The notes: generated from the letters alone by a model not told the origin. Positions 17,184 to 26,623 are shown, counted from the stretch's first letter. The stretch: DNA of 64,000 nt from Stutzerimonas stutzeri (GCF_024448715.1 NZ_JAMOHZ010000005.1:62001-126000); one strand, 5' to 3'. A program made the numbers and translations.

Positions 17184-18960
17184 CAGCGTTGATCCACTCT
17201 TTGACGACCTGAGCCACCCGGCCCGGATCTTCAGCTACCAGATTCTTGATGGCATTCAGTTGCGCATCATATCCCTCGGTCGGGCTCGGCAGCATGATGC
17301 TCTGGGGCCCGCTCAGGCTGACCCGATCATTGACTAGCGAACCGTCCATTTCATCCATGCCGCCCAGTTCGGCGTCACCACCGACAGGCTGAAGCTCCTT
17401 GCCCTTACTAGCATTGGTCAGGTTATTCAGCACTGGCCGCAAGACGCCGAACACCAGCACCAGGATGAACAGCACGCCGAGCACCTGTTTGACGATGTCC
17501 CAGAACCAAGGCTGCGAGTAGAACGGGATATCGATGAAGGTTTCGTCCAGCGAATCGGCAGCGAACGGCGCGTTGATCACGCTGACGCTGTCACCACGGC
17601 TGGCGTCGAAACCGACGGCGTTCTGCACCAGGCGAGTGAAGCGCGCCAGTTCTTCAGCGGTCAGCGGTACACGTGTAGTCTGCCCATCCGCTGAGACCGT
17701 CACCTGGTCGTCGAGTACCACGGCAACCGACAAGCGGCGCAGGCGACCCTGTTGCTGCTTGGTGTGACTGATGGAGCGGTCCAGCTCGTAATTGCGGGTC
17801 GATTGCTCGCGTTTGTCTGCCGGATACGGCGCCAGCATCGGCTGGCCGGTTGCCGGGTCCATCACCTGCTGCCCGTTGGCATCCAGCAACGGCTGTCCGG
17901 GAGCGACGGCACCAGCGGCGTCCTGTCCCGCCAGAGCGTTTTCCGGAGCCGTCGCCGGACCCGGTGGCTGGTTGCTCAGAGCACCCGGAACGCCTTGTGG
18001 GCCAAGACTGCTTTGGCGCTGCTCGCTGACGCTCTGCTCACTGCGCAGGGCAGGCTGGTCTGGATTGAAGGTTTCCGAGGTAGATTCCACCGCGCTGAAA
18101 TCGACGTCGGCGGAGACCTCGGCCTTGTAGCGACCATTGCCCAGCACCGGCTGCAGGATGTTGTGTATGCGTTGGGTGTAGAGGCTTTCCATACGACGGC
18201 TGTAATCGAATTGCTTGCCGGCCATGGTCAGCTCGGAGAGCTGTTGCTGGTCGGATAGCAGATTGCCCTTCTGGTCCACCACGGTGATCTGCGATTTGTT
18301 CAGCTCCGGCACGCTCGTGGCTACCAAATTGATGATCGCCATCACCTGGCTCGGCTCGAGGTTGCGCCCCGGATAGAGCTCAACCAGAACCGAGGCGCTG
18401 GGTTTGCGCTCGTCGCGCACGAAGACTGAACTCTTCGGAATCGCCAGGTGCACACGGGCCGCCTTGACGTTATTGAGGCTGGAAACGGTGCGACCCAATT
18501 CACCTTCCAGGCCACGCCGATAACGTGTGGCCTCCATGAATTGGCTCGTGCCGAGGCCCTGCTCTTTGTCGAGAATCTCAAAGCCGATGTTGCTGTCGGT
18601 CGGCGCAATGCCAGCGCCAGCGAGCTTCAAGCGCGCACGGGCGAGATCGTCGGCCTTGACCAGCAAGGCGCCGGAGGTAGGCTCGACGGTGTAGGTAATA
18701 TCAGCGGCTGCGAGGGTTTCCATCACTTGATTGGCGTCCATCCCGGCCAGGCTTCCCAGCAATGGACGGTAGTCTGGCTGCTGTGACCAGAGCACCACGG
18801 CGAAGCCGATGGCGACGCTTGCAGCCAGCCCGACCAGCAGACCGATCTGCCGCAACATCGACATTTCAGAAAGATTTTCCAGAAAGGACAAGCCAAGCAG
18901 GGGCTTCTTCGGATCGCCCGAATCAACCGTTGCCGGAACTTTGCTAAGCGCTTCAGCCAT
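17176..18960 (-). CDS. fliF: FliF, MS-ring protein
   Basis: FliF (594 aa) builds the MS ring, the base on which the flagellum forms. A membrane segment at about residues 36-57 and another at about 490-510 flank the periplasmic ring-building motifs (LARLKLAGAGI, and MEATRYRRGLEGELGRTVSSLNNVKAARVHLAIPKSSVFVRDERKPSASV). The extreme C-terminus (VAEDPGRVAQVVKEWINADE) is the FliG-binding tail. It lies 15 nt after fliE. Confidence 0.97.
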   Translation of the reverse strand: MAEALSKVPATVDSGDPKKPLLGLSFLENLSEMSMLRQIGLLVGLAASVAIGFAVVLWSQQPDYRPLLGSLAGMDANQVMETLAAADITYTVEPTSGALLVKADDLARARLKLAGAGIAPTDSNIGFEILDKEQGLGTSQFMEATRYRRGLEGELGRTVSSLNNVKAARVHLAIPKSSVFVRDERKPSASVLVELYPGRNLEPSQVMAIINLVATSVPELNKSQITVVDQKGNLLSDQQQLSELTMAGKQFDYSRRMESLYTQRIHNILQPVLGNGRYKAEVSADVDFSAVESTSETFNPDQPALRSEQSVSEQRQSSLGPQGVPGALSNQPPGPATAPENALAGQDAAGAVAPGQPLLDANGQQVMDPATGQPMLAPYPADKREQSTRNYELDRSISHTKQQQGRLRRLSVAVVLDDQVTVSADGQTTRVPLTAEELARFTRLVQNAVGFDASRGDSVSVINAPFAADSLDETFIDIPFYSQPWFWDIVKQVLGVLFILVLVFGVLRPVLNNLTNASKGKELQPVGGDAELGGMDEMDGSLVNDRVSLSGPQSIMLPSPTEGYDAQLNAIKNLVAEDPGRVAQVVKEWINADE

Positions 18961-18975
18961 TATTCAAACCCTGCC

Positions 18976-19305
18976 TTAAACCGGCATCTGCATGATGTCT
19001 TGATACGCCTGCACCAGCTTGTTACGCACCTGGGTCATGGCTTGCATGGAAACGCTGGCTTTCTGCGAAGCGATCATCACTTCGGTCAGATCAATGCCGC
19101 CCTGCCCCATCTCGAAGGCGGTCGCCAGTTGGCTGGCAGCTTGCTGGGTTTCGCTCACTTTATTGACGGCCAGACCGAGCATGTCGGAAAAGCTTGGCGC
19201 GCCGGCCTCGGGGGCAGCGACCACTGGTTTCGAGCGCGCCATCGCATCGGTCTGCATGGCCCGCATTTCCAGCATCAAGCGATTGAATTCAATACCCTGG
19301 CTCAT
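18976..19305 (-). CDS. fliE: FliE, hook-basal body adaptor
   Basis: FliE (109 aa) joins the MS ring to the rod and is the first rod protein exported. The start is ATG at 19305 ([21 protein letters not shown]), matching family length; the upstream in-frame extension is not FliE-like. The C-terminus ([38 protein letters not shown]) is the conserved family signature. It opens the fliEFGHIJ operon behind a perfect sigma-54 promoter. Confidence 0.96.
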   Translation of the reverse strand: MSQGIEFNRLMLEMRAMQTDAMARSKPVVAAPEAGAPSFSDMLGLAVNKVSETQQAASQLATAFEMGQGGIDLTEVMIASQKASVSMQAMTQVRNKLVQAYQDIMQMPV

Positions 19306-19612
19306 TCTTCCTCCGACAGCTGCGGTTTTTTTGACGCTTCGCAGCGACCACCTGAGTAATAGCAACATCGGTGCCATTGTCTGATCTGGGATCTCGTACC
19401 AGATCGTGACGGAGGACGAACGGTATCTGGCGGCGTAGTAGCACTGTTACGCTGATCCCGCTTGCGGCTGTACCGCGACGCAGCGCGCCTTGGCAACTAG
19501 CCTGCAGCTGCCGGGAAGCAAGGATCATGCGCGATGCCAACCGCCTGCTTCCCTGACATACCGTCCCCTCGCATTCACGTGCGTTGCCACGAAACCGGAT
19601 CCGACCCCGACG
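19306..19612. promoter_or_regulatory. Divergent control region between fliE and the BenE-like gene
   Basis: This 307-nt gap separates fliE (minus) from the transporter (plus). It holds the fliE sigma-54 promoter at 19362-19376 and a palindromic word GATCTGG..CCAGATC at about 19384-19409. No coding frame looks real. fleR/fleS/fleQ, which normally lie here in Pseudomonas, are not present. Confidence 0.7.
19362..19376 (-). promoter_or_regulatory. Sigma-54 promoter of fliEFGHIJ
   Basis: The minus strand reads TGGCACCGATGTTGC, a perfect -24/-12 match. The -12 element lies 57 nt upstream of the fliE ATG, giving a leader of about 45 nt. In P. aeruginosa the fliE operon is RpoN-dependent and needs an NtrC-type activator of the FleQ/FleR kind. 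Confidence 0.9.
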
Positions 19613-20809
19613 ATGACCAACACCGCCGCCCCGCTGCTGCGACCGCTTAAGGACAGCTCAGCCTCAACTATCGTCGCTGGCTTCATTGCCATGCTCACCG
19701 GCTACACCAGTTCGCTGGTGCTGATGTTTCAGGCAGGCCAGGCAGCAGGACTCAGCGGCGCACAAATCTCCTCCTGGATCTGGGCGCTGTCGATCGGCAT
19801 GGCGGTGTGCAGCATCGGATTGTCGCTGCGCTACCGGACCCCGGTGGTTATCGCCTGGTCGACGCCCGGTGCGGCGCTGTTGATCAGCAGCCTGCCCGGC
19901 GTTCCCTATGGCGAAGCGATCGGTGCTTTTATCTTTGCGTCGGCATTGATCGCGTTGTGCGGGCTCACCGGCAGCTTCGATCGCCTGATGCGCAGAGTTC
20001 CGGCGTCCCTGGCGGCGGCGCTGTTGGCCGGCGTATTGTTCAACATCGGCAGCGAAATCTTCCGCGCGGTAGAAGTGCAACCCTTGTTGGTGTTGGGGAT
20101 GTTCTTCAGTTATTTGCTGGCCAAGCGCCTGGTTCCGCGCTATGCGGTGCTCTCGGCACTGATCATCGGCTGCGCGCTGGCCGGCGGGTTGGGTTTGCTG
20201 GATTTTAGCGAGCTGAGCCTGGAAATCGCGGTGCCGGTCTGGACCACACCGACGCTGTCGTTCGCAGCTATTTTCAGCATCGGCATTCCTTTGTTCGTCA
20301 TCGCCATGGCTTCGCAGAACATGCCGGGGCTGGCCGTATTGCGGGCGGAGGGTTATCAGGTGCCCGCCTCGCCCTTGATTTCCACGACCGGTATCGCCTC
20401 GGTCCTGCTCGCCCCGTTCGGCTCTCACGGTATCCATCTGGCGGCTATCACCATGGCAATCTGCAGCGGACCGGAGGCGCATCCAGATCCATCCCGGCGC
20501 TATACCGCGGCGGTCTGGTGCGGGTTGTTCTACGGGATTGCCGGAATCTTTGGCGCGACGCTGGCAGCCCTGTTCGCTGCATTTCCGCCGACGCTGGTGC
20601 TATCCATCGCAGCGCTGGCATTGCTCGGCTCGATCGGTAGCGGCCTGACCCAGGCCATGCAGCTGCCGCGTGAGCGCGAGGCTGCATTGATTACCTTCAT
20701 GGTCACCGCGTCGGGGCTGACGCTGTTCGGCATCGGCTCGGCATTGTGGGGACTGGTGGCGGGAATCTTGACATTGCTGATCGTCAGCGGACGCAAGGCC
20801 GCGGCCTAA
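19613..20809 (+). CDS. BenE-family benzoate/H+ symporter-like transporter
   Basis: This 398-aa inner-membrane protein has about 11-12 hydrophobic segments and family stretches IVAGFIAMLTGYTSSLVLMFQAGQAAGLS, TPVVIAWSTPGAALLI and LFVIAMASQNMPGLAVLRAEGYQVP. BenE homologues import benzoate or related aromatic acids. No aromatic catabolic genes are adjacent, so the substrate is unknown. The start at 19613 (MTNTAAPLLRPLKDSS) fits the family; an open extension upstream lacks family similarity. It converges with the SDR gene. Confidence 0.88.
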   Translation: MTNTAAPLLRPLKDSSASTIVAGFIAMLTGYTSSLVLMFQAGQAAGLSGAQISSWIWALSIGMAVCSIGLSLRYRTPVVIAWSTPGAALLISSLPGVPYGEAIGAFIFASALIALCGLTGSFDRLMRRVPASLAAALLAGVLFNIGSEIFRAVEVQPLLVLGMFFSYLLAKRLVPRYAVLSALIIGCALAGGLGLLDFSELSLEIAVPVWTTPTLSFAAIFSIGIPLFVIAMASQNMPGLAVLRAEGYQVPASPLISTTGIASVLLAPFGSHGIHLAAITMAICSGPEAHPDPSRRYTAAVWCGLFYGIAGIFGATLAALFAAFPPTLVLSIAALALLGSIGSGLTQAMQLPREREAALITFMVTASGLTLFGIGSALWGLVAGILTLLIVSGRKAAA

Positions 20810-20830
20810 TCGCCGCGGCTGTTGATACTT

Positions 20831-21592
20831 TCAGATGGCCGTGGCGCCACCATCGACAGCCAGTGCGTGGCCGGTCGTGAAGGCGGCGCCATCGCTGCAG
20901 AGATAGAGCACTGCGGCGGCGATCTCCTCAACCTTGCCGACCCGGCCGACCGGGTGCATGGCCGCGGCAAATTCCGCCTTACGCGGATCCGCTTCATAGG
21001 CTCGGCGGAACATATCGGTATCGATCACCGCCGGGCAGACCGCGTTGACCCTGATCTTTTTCTTGGCGTACTCGATCGCCGCCGACTTGGTGAGGCCGAT
21101 CACCGCGTGTTTCGACGCCGAATAGATACTCATCTTCGGTGCCGCCCCCAGGCCCGCAACCGAAGCGGTGTTGACGATGGCGCCGCCGCCCTGCGCCAGC
21201 ATTAGCGGCAGCTGATGCTTCATGCACAGCCAGACGCCTTTGACGTTCACGCCCATGATGGCGTCGAATTCGGCTTCGCTGCCTTCAGCCAGGCGGCCTT
21301 GCTCGATCTCGATCCCGGCATTATTGAACGCATAATCCAAGCGCCCGTAACTCGCGACCGCCTGCTCGATCATCGCTTTGACCTGATCATCGCGGGTGAC
21401 ATCGCAACGTACGAAGACCGCCTCGCCGCCCGCCTCTCGAATAGCGTCGGCACAGGCAGCACCACCCGTCTCATCGATATCGGCCACCACCACCTTTAGG
21501 CCATGTTCGGCGAACGCCAACGCCGTGGCGCGGCCGATCCCTGCTGCTGCACCGGTAACCAGGGCGACGCGCCCGGAAAAAGACATGCTCAT
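20831..21592 (-). CDS. SDR-family NAD(P)-dependent oxidoreductase
   Basis: This 253-aa classical short-chain dehydrogenase has the nucleotide motif TGAAAGIG at residues 13-20, NNAG at about 91-94 and the catalytic Ser144, Tyr157 and Lys161 (TASVAGLG, YSASK). D44-region acidic residues (VVADIDE) after the second strand suggest NAD rather than NADP. The ATG at 21592 has AGGAT 7 nt upstream; a second ATG lies 6 nt further in. The substrate cannot be inferred. It is divergent from the MDR oxidoreductase at 21808, which may be functionally related. Confidence 0.9.
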   Translation of the reverse strand: MSMSFSGRVALVTGAAAGIGRATALAFAEHGLKVVVADIDETGGAACADAIREAGGEAVFVRCDVTRDDQVKAMIEQAVASYGRLDYAFNNAGIEIEQGRLAEGSEAEFDAIMGVNVKGVWLCMKHQLPLMLAQGGGAIVNTASVAGLGAAPKMSIYSASKHAVIGLTKSAAIEYAKKKIRVNAVCPAVIDTDMFRRAYEADPRKAEFAAAMHPVGRVGKVEEIAAAVLYLCSDGAAFTTGHALAVDGGATAI

Positions 21593-21807
21593 GCTGAATA
21601 TCCTATCGATTGAAGAAACGGCATTGAGTCCGAATGTGACCACAAGCCAAACATCAGTCATGGTTATACCGTCATCCTTTGCTTCATTTAACTGCCGCGA
21701 GGCGATATCACTCAGACGGATGCCTGTGCATTCCAAATTTCCGGCCTTGCTTGCAGGGATGGTCTTGGCGGGCTAAACCAAGCTTTTGCAATCGACCAGA
21801 GGCTTTC

Positions 21808-22812
21808 ATGAACAAGACCAACCGCCAGTTTCTGCTGGCCAAACGCCCTGTCGGCGCCCCCACGCGAGACACCTTTGAATTCATCGAAAAGCCGCTGGGC
21901 GAACCTGGCCCGAACCAAGTTCTGGTCAAGGTGGAATACCTGTCGTTGGACCCAGCCATGCGCGGCTGGATGAACGATGCCAAGTCCTATATCCCACCGG
22001 TAGGCATTGGCGAAGTGATGCGCGCGCTCGGCGTTGGCAAGGTGGTTGCGTCCCAGCATCCGGCGTTCGCCGAGGGCGATTACGTCAACGGCGCGCTCGG
22101 CGTGCAGGAATACTTTCTCGGCGAGCCGAAAGGCTTCTACAAGGTCGATCCAAACCGGGCGCCGCTGCCGCTCTACCTGTCCGCATTGGGCATGACCGGC
22201 ATGACGGCTTATTTCGGTTTGCTGGCAGTAGGCGAGCCGAAAGCTGGCGAAACCGTGGTGCTCTCAGGTGCCGCCGGTGCAGTAGGCAGCGTTGCCGGAC
22301 AAATCGCCAAGCTCAAGGGTTGCCGCGTGGTGGGCATCGCCGGTGGTGCCGACAAGTGCCGCTTCCTCACCGAAGAGCTCGGCTTCGACGCCGCCATCGA
22401 CTACAAGAGCGAGGACGTCGCAGCAGGTCTCAAGCGCGAGTGCCCCAAGGGCGTCGACGTTTACTTCGACAACGTCGGCGGCGATATCCTCGATGCCGTA
22501 TTGACGCGCATCACCGTTGGCGCGCGCGTGGTGATCTGTGGCGCCATCAGCCAATACAACAACAAGGAAGCGGTCAAAGGCCCGGCTAATTACCTGTCTT
22601 TGCTGGTCAACCGGGCACGGATGCAGGGCATGGTCGTCAGCGACTACATTCCGCGCTACCCGGACGCGATGAAAGACATGGCCGGTTGGCTGCAAAGCGG
22701 TGAGCTGAAAAGCAAAGAGGACATCGTCGAAGGACTGGAGACATTCCCCGACACGCTGATGAAATTATTCACCGGTGGCAACTTCGGCAAACTGGTGCTG
22801 AAAATCGATTAA
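21808..22812 (+). CDS. NADP-dependent MDR oxidoreductase (CurA/leukotriene B4 dehydrogenase-like)
   Basis: This 334-aa zinc-independent medium-chain reductase begins MNKTNRQFLLAKRPVGAPT and has the hallmarks of the enoyl-reductase branch: VEYLSLDPAMRGWMND at the N-terminus and the nucleotide motif GAAGAVGSVAGQIAKLKG at about 150-167, then FDNVGGDILDAVL. Members reduce alpha,beta-unsaturated ketones such as curcumin or prostaglandin analogues. The ribosome site is weak (AGAGG, 8 nt). It is convergent with pyrF. Confidence 0.9.
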   Translation: MNKTNRQFLLAKRPVGAPTRDTFEFIEKPLGEPGPNQVLVKVEYLSLDPAMRGWMNDAKSYIPPVGIGEVMRALGVGKVVASQHPAFAEGDYVNGALGVQEYFLGEPKGFYKVDPNRAPLPLYLSALGMTGMTAYFGLLAVGEPKAGETVVLSGAAGAVGSVAGQIAKLKGCRVVGIAGGADKCRFLTEELGFDAAIDYKSEDVAAGLKRECPKGVDVYFDNVGGDILDAVLTRITVGARVVICGAISQYNNKEAVKGPANYLSLLVNRARMQGMVVSDYIPRYPDAMKDMAGWLQSGELKSKEDIVEGLETFPDTLMKLFTGGNFGKLVLKID

Positions 22813-22828
22813 ACCATCGTGCTGCAGA

Positions 22829-22855
22829 ACCGGTCGTCTGACAGAGACGACCGGT
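22829..22855. terminator. Hairpin between convergent MDR gene and pyrF
   Basis: A perfect 11-bp inverted repeat (ACCGGTCGTCT / AGACGACCGGT, 5-nt loop) lies between the two stops. Neither side has a T-run, so it is a weak or factor-dependent bidirectional terminator rather than a classical one. Confidence 0.5.
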
Positions 22856-22870
22856 AAAGCTTGCTATCGA

Positions 22871-23566
22871 TCAGGCCAGTTCGGCGGCAACGGCAGCCAA
22901 CGCCTGAGCCGGATCCGTCGCCTGAGCAATCGGGCGACCAATTACTAGATAATCCGAACCCGCCGCCATCGCCTCGGTCGGCGTCAAAATCCGCCGCTGA
23001 TCATCCGCTTTGCTTCCAGCTGGGCGAATACCCGGCGTGACCAGTTGCAGCTGCGCGAACTGCGCTTTCAGCGATTGCGCCTCCTGCGCCGAGCAGACCA
23101 GCCCGTCCAATCCCGCCTTTGCCGCCAGTCCCGCCAGACGCAATACCTGCTGCTGCGGCTCCAGATCCAAGCCGATGTCGGCGAGGTCCGTCTGCTCCAT
23201 GCTGGTCAGCACCGTCACGCCGATCAGCAGCGGTTTCGCCCCGCCCGCCTTATCCAGCGTCTCGCGACAGGCCGCCATCATCCGTAGGCCACCCGAGCAA
23301 TGCACGTTGACCATCCACACGCCCAATTCTGCAGCCGCCTTGACTGCCATCGCGGTGGTGTTGGGAATGTCATGGAATTTCAGATCCAGAAAGACCTCAA
23401 ATCCTTTAGCTTGGAGCGCCTCGACCACTGGCGGGCCGCAGCGGGTAAAGAGCTCCTTGCCGACCTTGACGCGGCAAAGCGCTGGATCGAGCTGCCCAGC
23501 CAACTTCAGCGCCGCCTCATGGGAAGCAAAATCGAGCGCAACGATGATAGGAGTCTGGCAAGTCAT
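22871..23566 (-). CDS. pyrF: PyrF, orotidine 5'-phosphate decarboxylase
   Basis: PyrF (231 aa) makes UMP from OMP, the last step of de novo pyrimidine synthesis. The catalytic array D61-x-K63-x-x-D66 is in [14 protein letters not shown]. The C-terminal phosphate-binding loop is seen in VTPGIRP and [10 protein letters not shown]. The ATG at 23566 follows GAGGAC; upstream in-frame codons are not conserved. Confidence 0.97.
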   Translation of the reverse strand: MTCQTPIIVALDFASHEAALKLAGQLDPALCRVKVGKELFTRCGPPVVEALQAKGFEVFLDLKFHDIPNTTAMAVKAAAELGVWMVNVHCSGGLRMMAACRETLDKAGGAKPLLIGVTVLTSMEQTDLADIGLDLEPQQQVLRLAGLAAKAGLDGLVCSAQEAQSLKAQFAQLQLVTPGIRPAGSKADDQRRILTPTEAMAAGSDYLVIGRPIAQATDPAQALAAVAAELA

Positions 23567-23735
23567 GGCGAGTCCTCGGCAAAATTCGGCGCGCATTGTC
23601 GCAGAAAATTGCAAACCAGGCGGTGTCATTGAGCGCTGAGATCCAAGCTGAATTGTGTCAGGGCACAGGCGCGCGAAATGGCGCAGCCATGTTCGGTGGC
23701 GTAAGGTGAAAGCAGCTCTTAATCAGGAGAAATAA

Positions 23736-23903
23736 ATGCCTTGGTATATCTGGTTATTGGTGGTTCTGGTGCTCGGGATGATTATCGGTGGGTTGTTGGC
23801 GCTACGTGCCAGCGCACACAAGGTTCCACTGACCGAACAACAAAAGCAGCGAATCGCACAACGCAACGCCGAAGCGGATGCCGAAGACGCTCGTAACAAA
23901 TAA
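23736..23903 (+). CDS. DUF2897 small membrane protein
   Basis: This 55-aa protein has an N-terminal membrane helix (YIWLLVVLVLGMIIGGLLAL) and a polar, helical tail (LTEQQKQRIAQRNAEADAEDARNK). It has an AGGAG ribosome site 8 nt before ATG. It matches DUF2897, a family found next to pyrF in pseudomonads. The function is unknown. Confidence 0.85.
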   Translation: MPWYIWLLVVLVLGMIIGGLLALRASAHKVPLTEQQKQRIAQRNAEADAEDARNK

Positions 23904-24028
23904 GCCTGCTATTCATAACAGCGCCTCTCCATCCTGCCACGCGTCGAAAAAATGACGAAACCATAAATTAGTGATGGCTTTTCGCCAACATTCCGGTAAA
24001 TATCCTGCCTCCCCTCAAGGAAGCATTG

Positions 24029-26623
24029 ATGTCAGCAGTTCCCTCATCGGCCGAGGACCTCAGACCCAAGGCCCACATCGCATTCTCCCGACGAATCTTG
24101 CCAGGCATTGCCGGCTTGCTCGCCGTTGCGCTGCTCGCCGCAACGGTCGCAGTGATAAAAATCGCCAGTACCATCGACCACGATACTGTGACCCAGGAGC
24201 GCTTCCTGGCCGGTAAGACATTCGAGGCACATATGAGCGGCATGAATCGCCATGTCGCGGACAATGCGTTCTGGGGCGATGCCTATGCCAATCTGAGCAA
24301 ACAGGTCAATCTGAACTGGGCTTACGATCAAGCGAACCTCGGCCCCTCTCTGTATGAAGATTTCGGTTACGAAGCGGTGTTTGTCGTCAATTCGGCCGGC
24401 GAAACCACTTATTCGGTGATCCGCGGGAACCTGGCTCAGGTCGGTGCACACCAGTGGCTCGGCAACGGACTCGATGTGTTATTGACCCAAGCACGCGACG
24501 CGCTGGAAGACGATGAAACCGCGGCCGGCCTGCTTTCGGCCGAAGGTTACCCGGCGATAGCTGCCGCAGCGGTAATGACGACTGGCGGCAGCGATGTGAA
24601 AGAAGCGCCCGGTCCCGCCTCGATATTGCTTTTCGTGGATGTTCTGGATCCCGGCTTGCTCCTCCACCTAGGCCAGGAATATTCAATCGAAGGGCTGCGG
24701 GTCCGTGACGAAACCGTCCGCACCGAGCGGCCTCTCATCAAAACGAAAATGCTCGACGGATCACCGCTGGTATTTACCTGGACCGTGTCCGAGCCCGGCC
24801 GCTACTTGTTGTGGATGACCCTGCCGGTGCTCGCCGTGGTCACCCTTGGGCTCGGCTTGCTGGCTTGGCTGTTGCTGCGCCAGGCGCTGAAAACCGTGAG
24901 GCTGATGGATGCCAACTACAAGCGACTGTCCAAAAGCCGCACGGCATTGGTAGCCAGCGAAGAACGTTTTCGCGACGTGGCGGAAGCCGCATCCGACTGG
25001 ATTTGGGAAACCGACCAGAACGCCCGGCTGACCTACCTATCCAGTCGTTTCGAGGAAATTACCGGTCACGACCCAGCGGCTTGGATTGGCCGCCCCTTGA
25101 TCGATTTGTTGATAAGCGACCACGCCGCGCTACAGGACTGGTTGGCCGCACCGCACAGAACGCCGCTGCGTTGCAGCTATCATGCGGCGAACAGTTGCGA
25201 GCGGTACTGCCGGCTCTCTGCACGTGCAATCCATCGTGGTGACGAGCTGCTGGGCTATCGAGGCACTGCCAGCGATGTCACCGAAGAAACCCAAGCCCAG
25301 GCACGCGTGCAATATCTCTCGCAGCACGACGCCTTGACCGGACTGCCGAATCGAAACCGGCTGCGCGACTATTTGGAAACCAAGCTCGATTCGCTGACAA
25401 GCACGTCACGACTGACCGTCCTTTATATCGATCTGGATCGCTTCAAACCGGTGAACGACACGCTGGGTCATGGCGCGGGCGACGAGGTGCTGGTCAGCGT
25501 CTCCAATCGCCTCAAGCAATGCATTAGAGGAGACGACCTAGTTGCCCGTCTGGGTGGCGACGAGTTCGTCATGGTGATGAGCCGTCTGCAGCACAACGAG
25601 GACGTCGAGAAACTTTGCCTCCGCGTGGTCGAGGCGATCAGCGAACCCTTCCTGTACGAAGAGAAGCAGATCTATATAGGCACCAGCGTTGGCATCGCCA
25701 TAGCACCCACCGATGCGACGCAGGCCAACGAACTCTTGCGTTGCGCGGATATCGCGTTGTATCAGGCCAAGGCCGACGGCCGCGGGACCTGGCGGTTCTA
25801 CGGGAACGAGATGGACAGGCGGCTGCTGGAGCGGCGCCGACAGGAAGACGAGCTCCGTCAGGCCATCGCCGAAGGCCAATTCGAGGTGTACTACCAACCG
25901 CGTTATTTCAGCGAAGGCATGCGCATCAATGGTGCCGAAGCCTTGCTGCGCTGGCAGCATCCGGCCCGAGGCCTATTGTTGCCCGAGCATTTCATTCCTT
26001 TGGCCGAAGAAACCGGGCTGATAGTCCCGCTCGGCGAATGGGTACTGCGCCAAGCCTGTAGCGAAGCCGCAGGCTGGACAAGCGATATCATAGTCTCGGT
26101 CAATCTGTCCTCTCTGCAGCTTCGCACCGGTGACCTTTACGAAATGATTCATAGCGTTCTTGGCGAAAGCGGACTGCCAGCCAGTCGCTTGGAGCTGGAA
26201 ATAACTGAAACGGCATTGCTCCAGGAAAGCCAGCGCACATTGGACGTGCTTAGCCAGCTGAAAACATTGGGCGTGCGACTCGCCATGGACGATTTCGGTA
26301 CCGGCTATTCCTCGCTGAGCAATCTGCGTAACTACCCGTTCGACACGATCAAGATAGACGGCAGCTTCGTCGCCGGCATGTCGCGCTCGATTGAAGATCA
26401 TTCCATCGTCAAGGCACTCATCGATCTAGGGCATGGCTTGCGCATGCGCGTAACGGCCGAAGGCGTGGAGACTTCGGAACAACTGAAGCTGCTACTTGCC
26501 GACGGCTGCAGCGAGATTCAGGGCTTTCATATGAGCCACCCGCTTCGGGCTAAAGACCTGCATGCCCTGCTGAACCAGGCCAGCGCCGGCGAGATCGAGC
26601 CGTTGGGCCGAAACCCCGTTTGA
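24029..26623 (+). CDS. Membrane c-di-GMP protein, CHASE4-PAS-GGDEF-EAL
   Basis: This 864-aa protein has a first membrane helix at about 25-47, a periplasmic CHASE4-like sensor at about 55-225 (FWGDAYANLSKQVN), a second helix at about 258-282, PAS at about 310-420 (SEERFRDVAEAASDWIWETD), GGDEF at 509-513 and EAL at 637-639. The cyclase motif GGDEF and its inhibitory site RGDD (five residues before) are intact. The EAL side keeps EALLRW, VNLS, EITE, DDFGTGYSSL and AEGVE. Both activities could be real, or GGDEF may regulate the phosphodiesterase. ATG at 24029 is preferred over a TTG one codon earlier. Confidence 0.92.
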   Translation: MSAVPSSAEDLRPKAHIAFSRRILPGIAGLLAVALLAATVAVIKIASTIDHDTVTQERFLAGKTFEAHMSGMNRHVADNAFWGDAYANLSKQVNLNWAYDQANLGPSLYEDFGYEAVFVVNSAGETTYSVIRGNLAQVGAHQWLGNGLDVLLTQARDALEDDETAAGLLSAEGYPAIAAAAVMTTGGSDVKEAPGPASILLFVDVLDPGLLLHLGQEYSIEGLRVRDETVRTERPLIKTKMLDGSPLVFTWTVSEPGRYLLWMTLPVLAVVTLGLGLLAWLLLRQALKTVRLMDANYKRLSKSRTALVASEERFRDVAEAASDWIWETDQNARLTYLSSRFEEITGHDPAAWIGRPLIDLLISDHAALQDWLAAPHRTPLRCSYHAANSCERYCRLSARAIHRGDELLGYRGTASDVTEETQAQARVQYLSQHDALTGLPNRNRLRDYLETKLDSLTSTSRLTVLYIDLDRFKPVNDTLGHGAGDEVLVSVSNRLKQCIRGDDLVARLGGDEFVMVMSRLQHNEDVEKLCLRVVEAISEPFLYEEKQIYIGTSVGIAIAPTDATQANELLRCADIALYQAKADGRGTWRFYGNEMDRRLLERRRQEDELRQAIAEGQFEVYYQPRYFSEGMRINGAEALLRWQHPARGLLLPEHFIPLAEETGLIVPLGEWVLRQACSEAAGWTSDIIVSVNLSSLQLRTGDLYEMIHSVLGESGLPASRLELEITETALLQESQRTLDVLSQLKTLGVRLAMDDFGTGYSSLSNLRNYPFDTIKIDGSFVAGMSRSIEDHSIVKALIDLGHGLRMRVTAEGVETSEQLKLLLADGCSEIQGFHMSHPLRAKDLHALLNQASAGEIEPLGRNPV

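Noticed and set aside
15972..17192. A 406-codon open frame on the plus strand across fliH and fliG
   Set aside because: Antisense shadow of fliG; the product is rich in His, Gln and Arg, typical for the reverse of GC-rich genes.
19664..20482. A 272-codon minus-strand frame opposite the BenE-like gene
   Set aside because: Low-complexity Arg/Gln-rich product; the plus strand encodes a clear transporter.
22829..22855. Classical rho-independent terminator
   Set aside because: The stem is perfect but no T-run follows on either strand, so I list it only as a weak hairpin.
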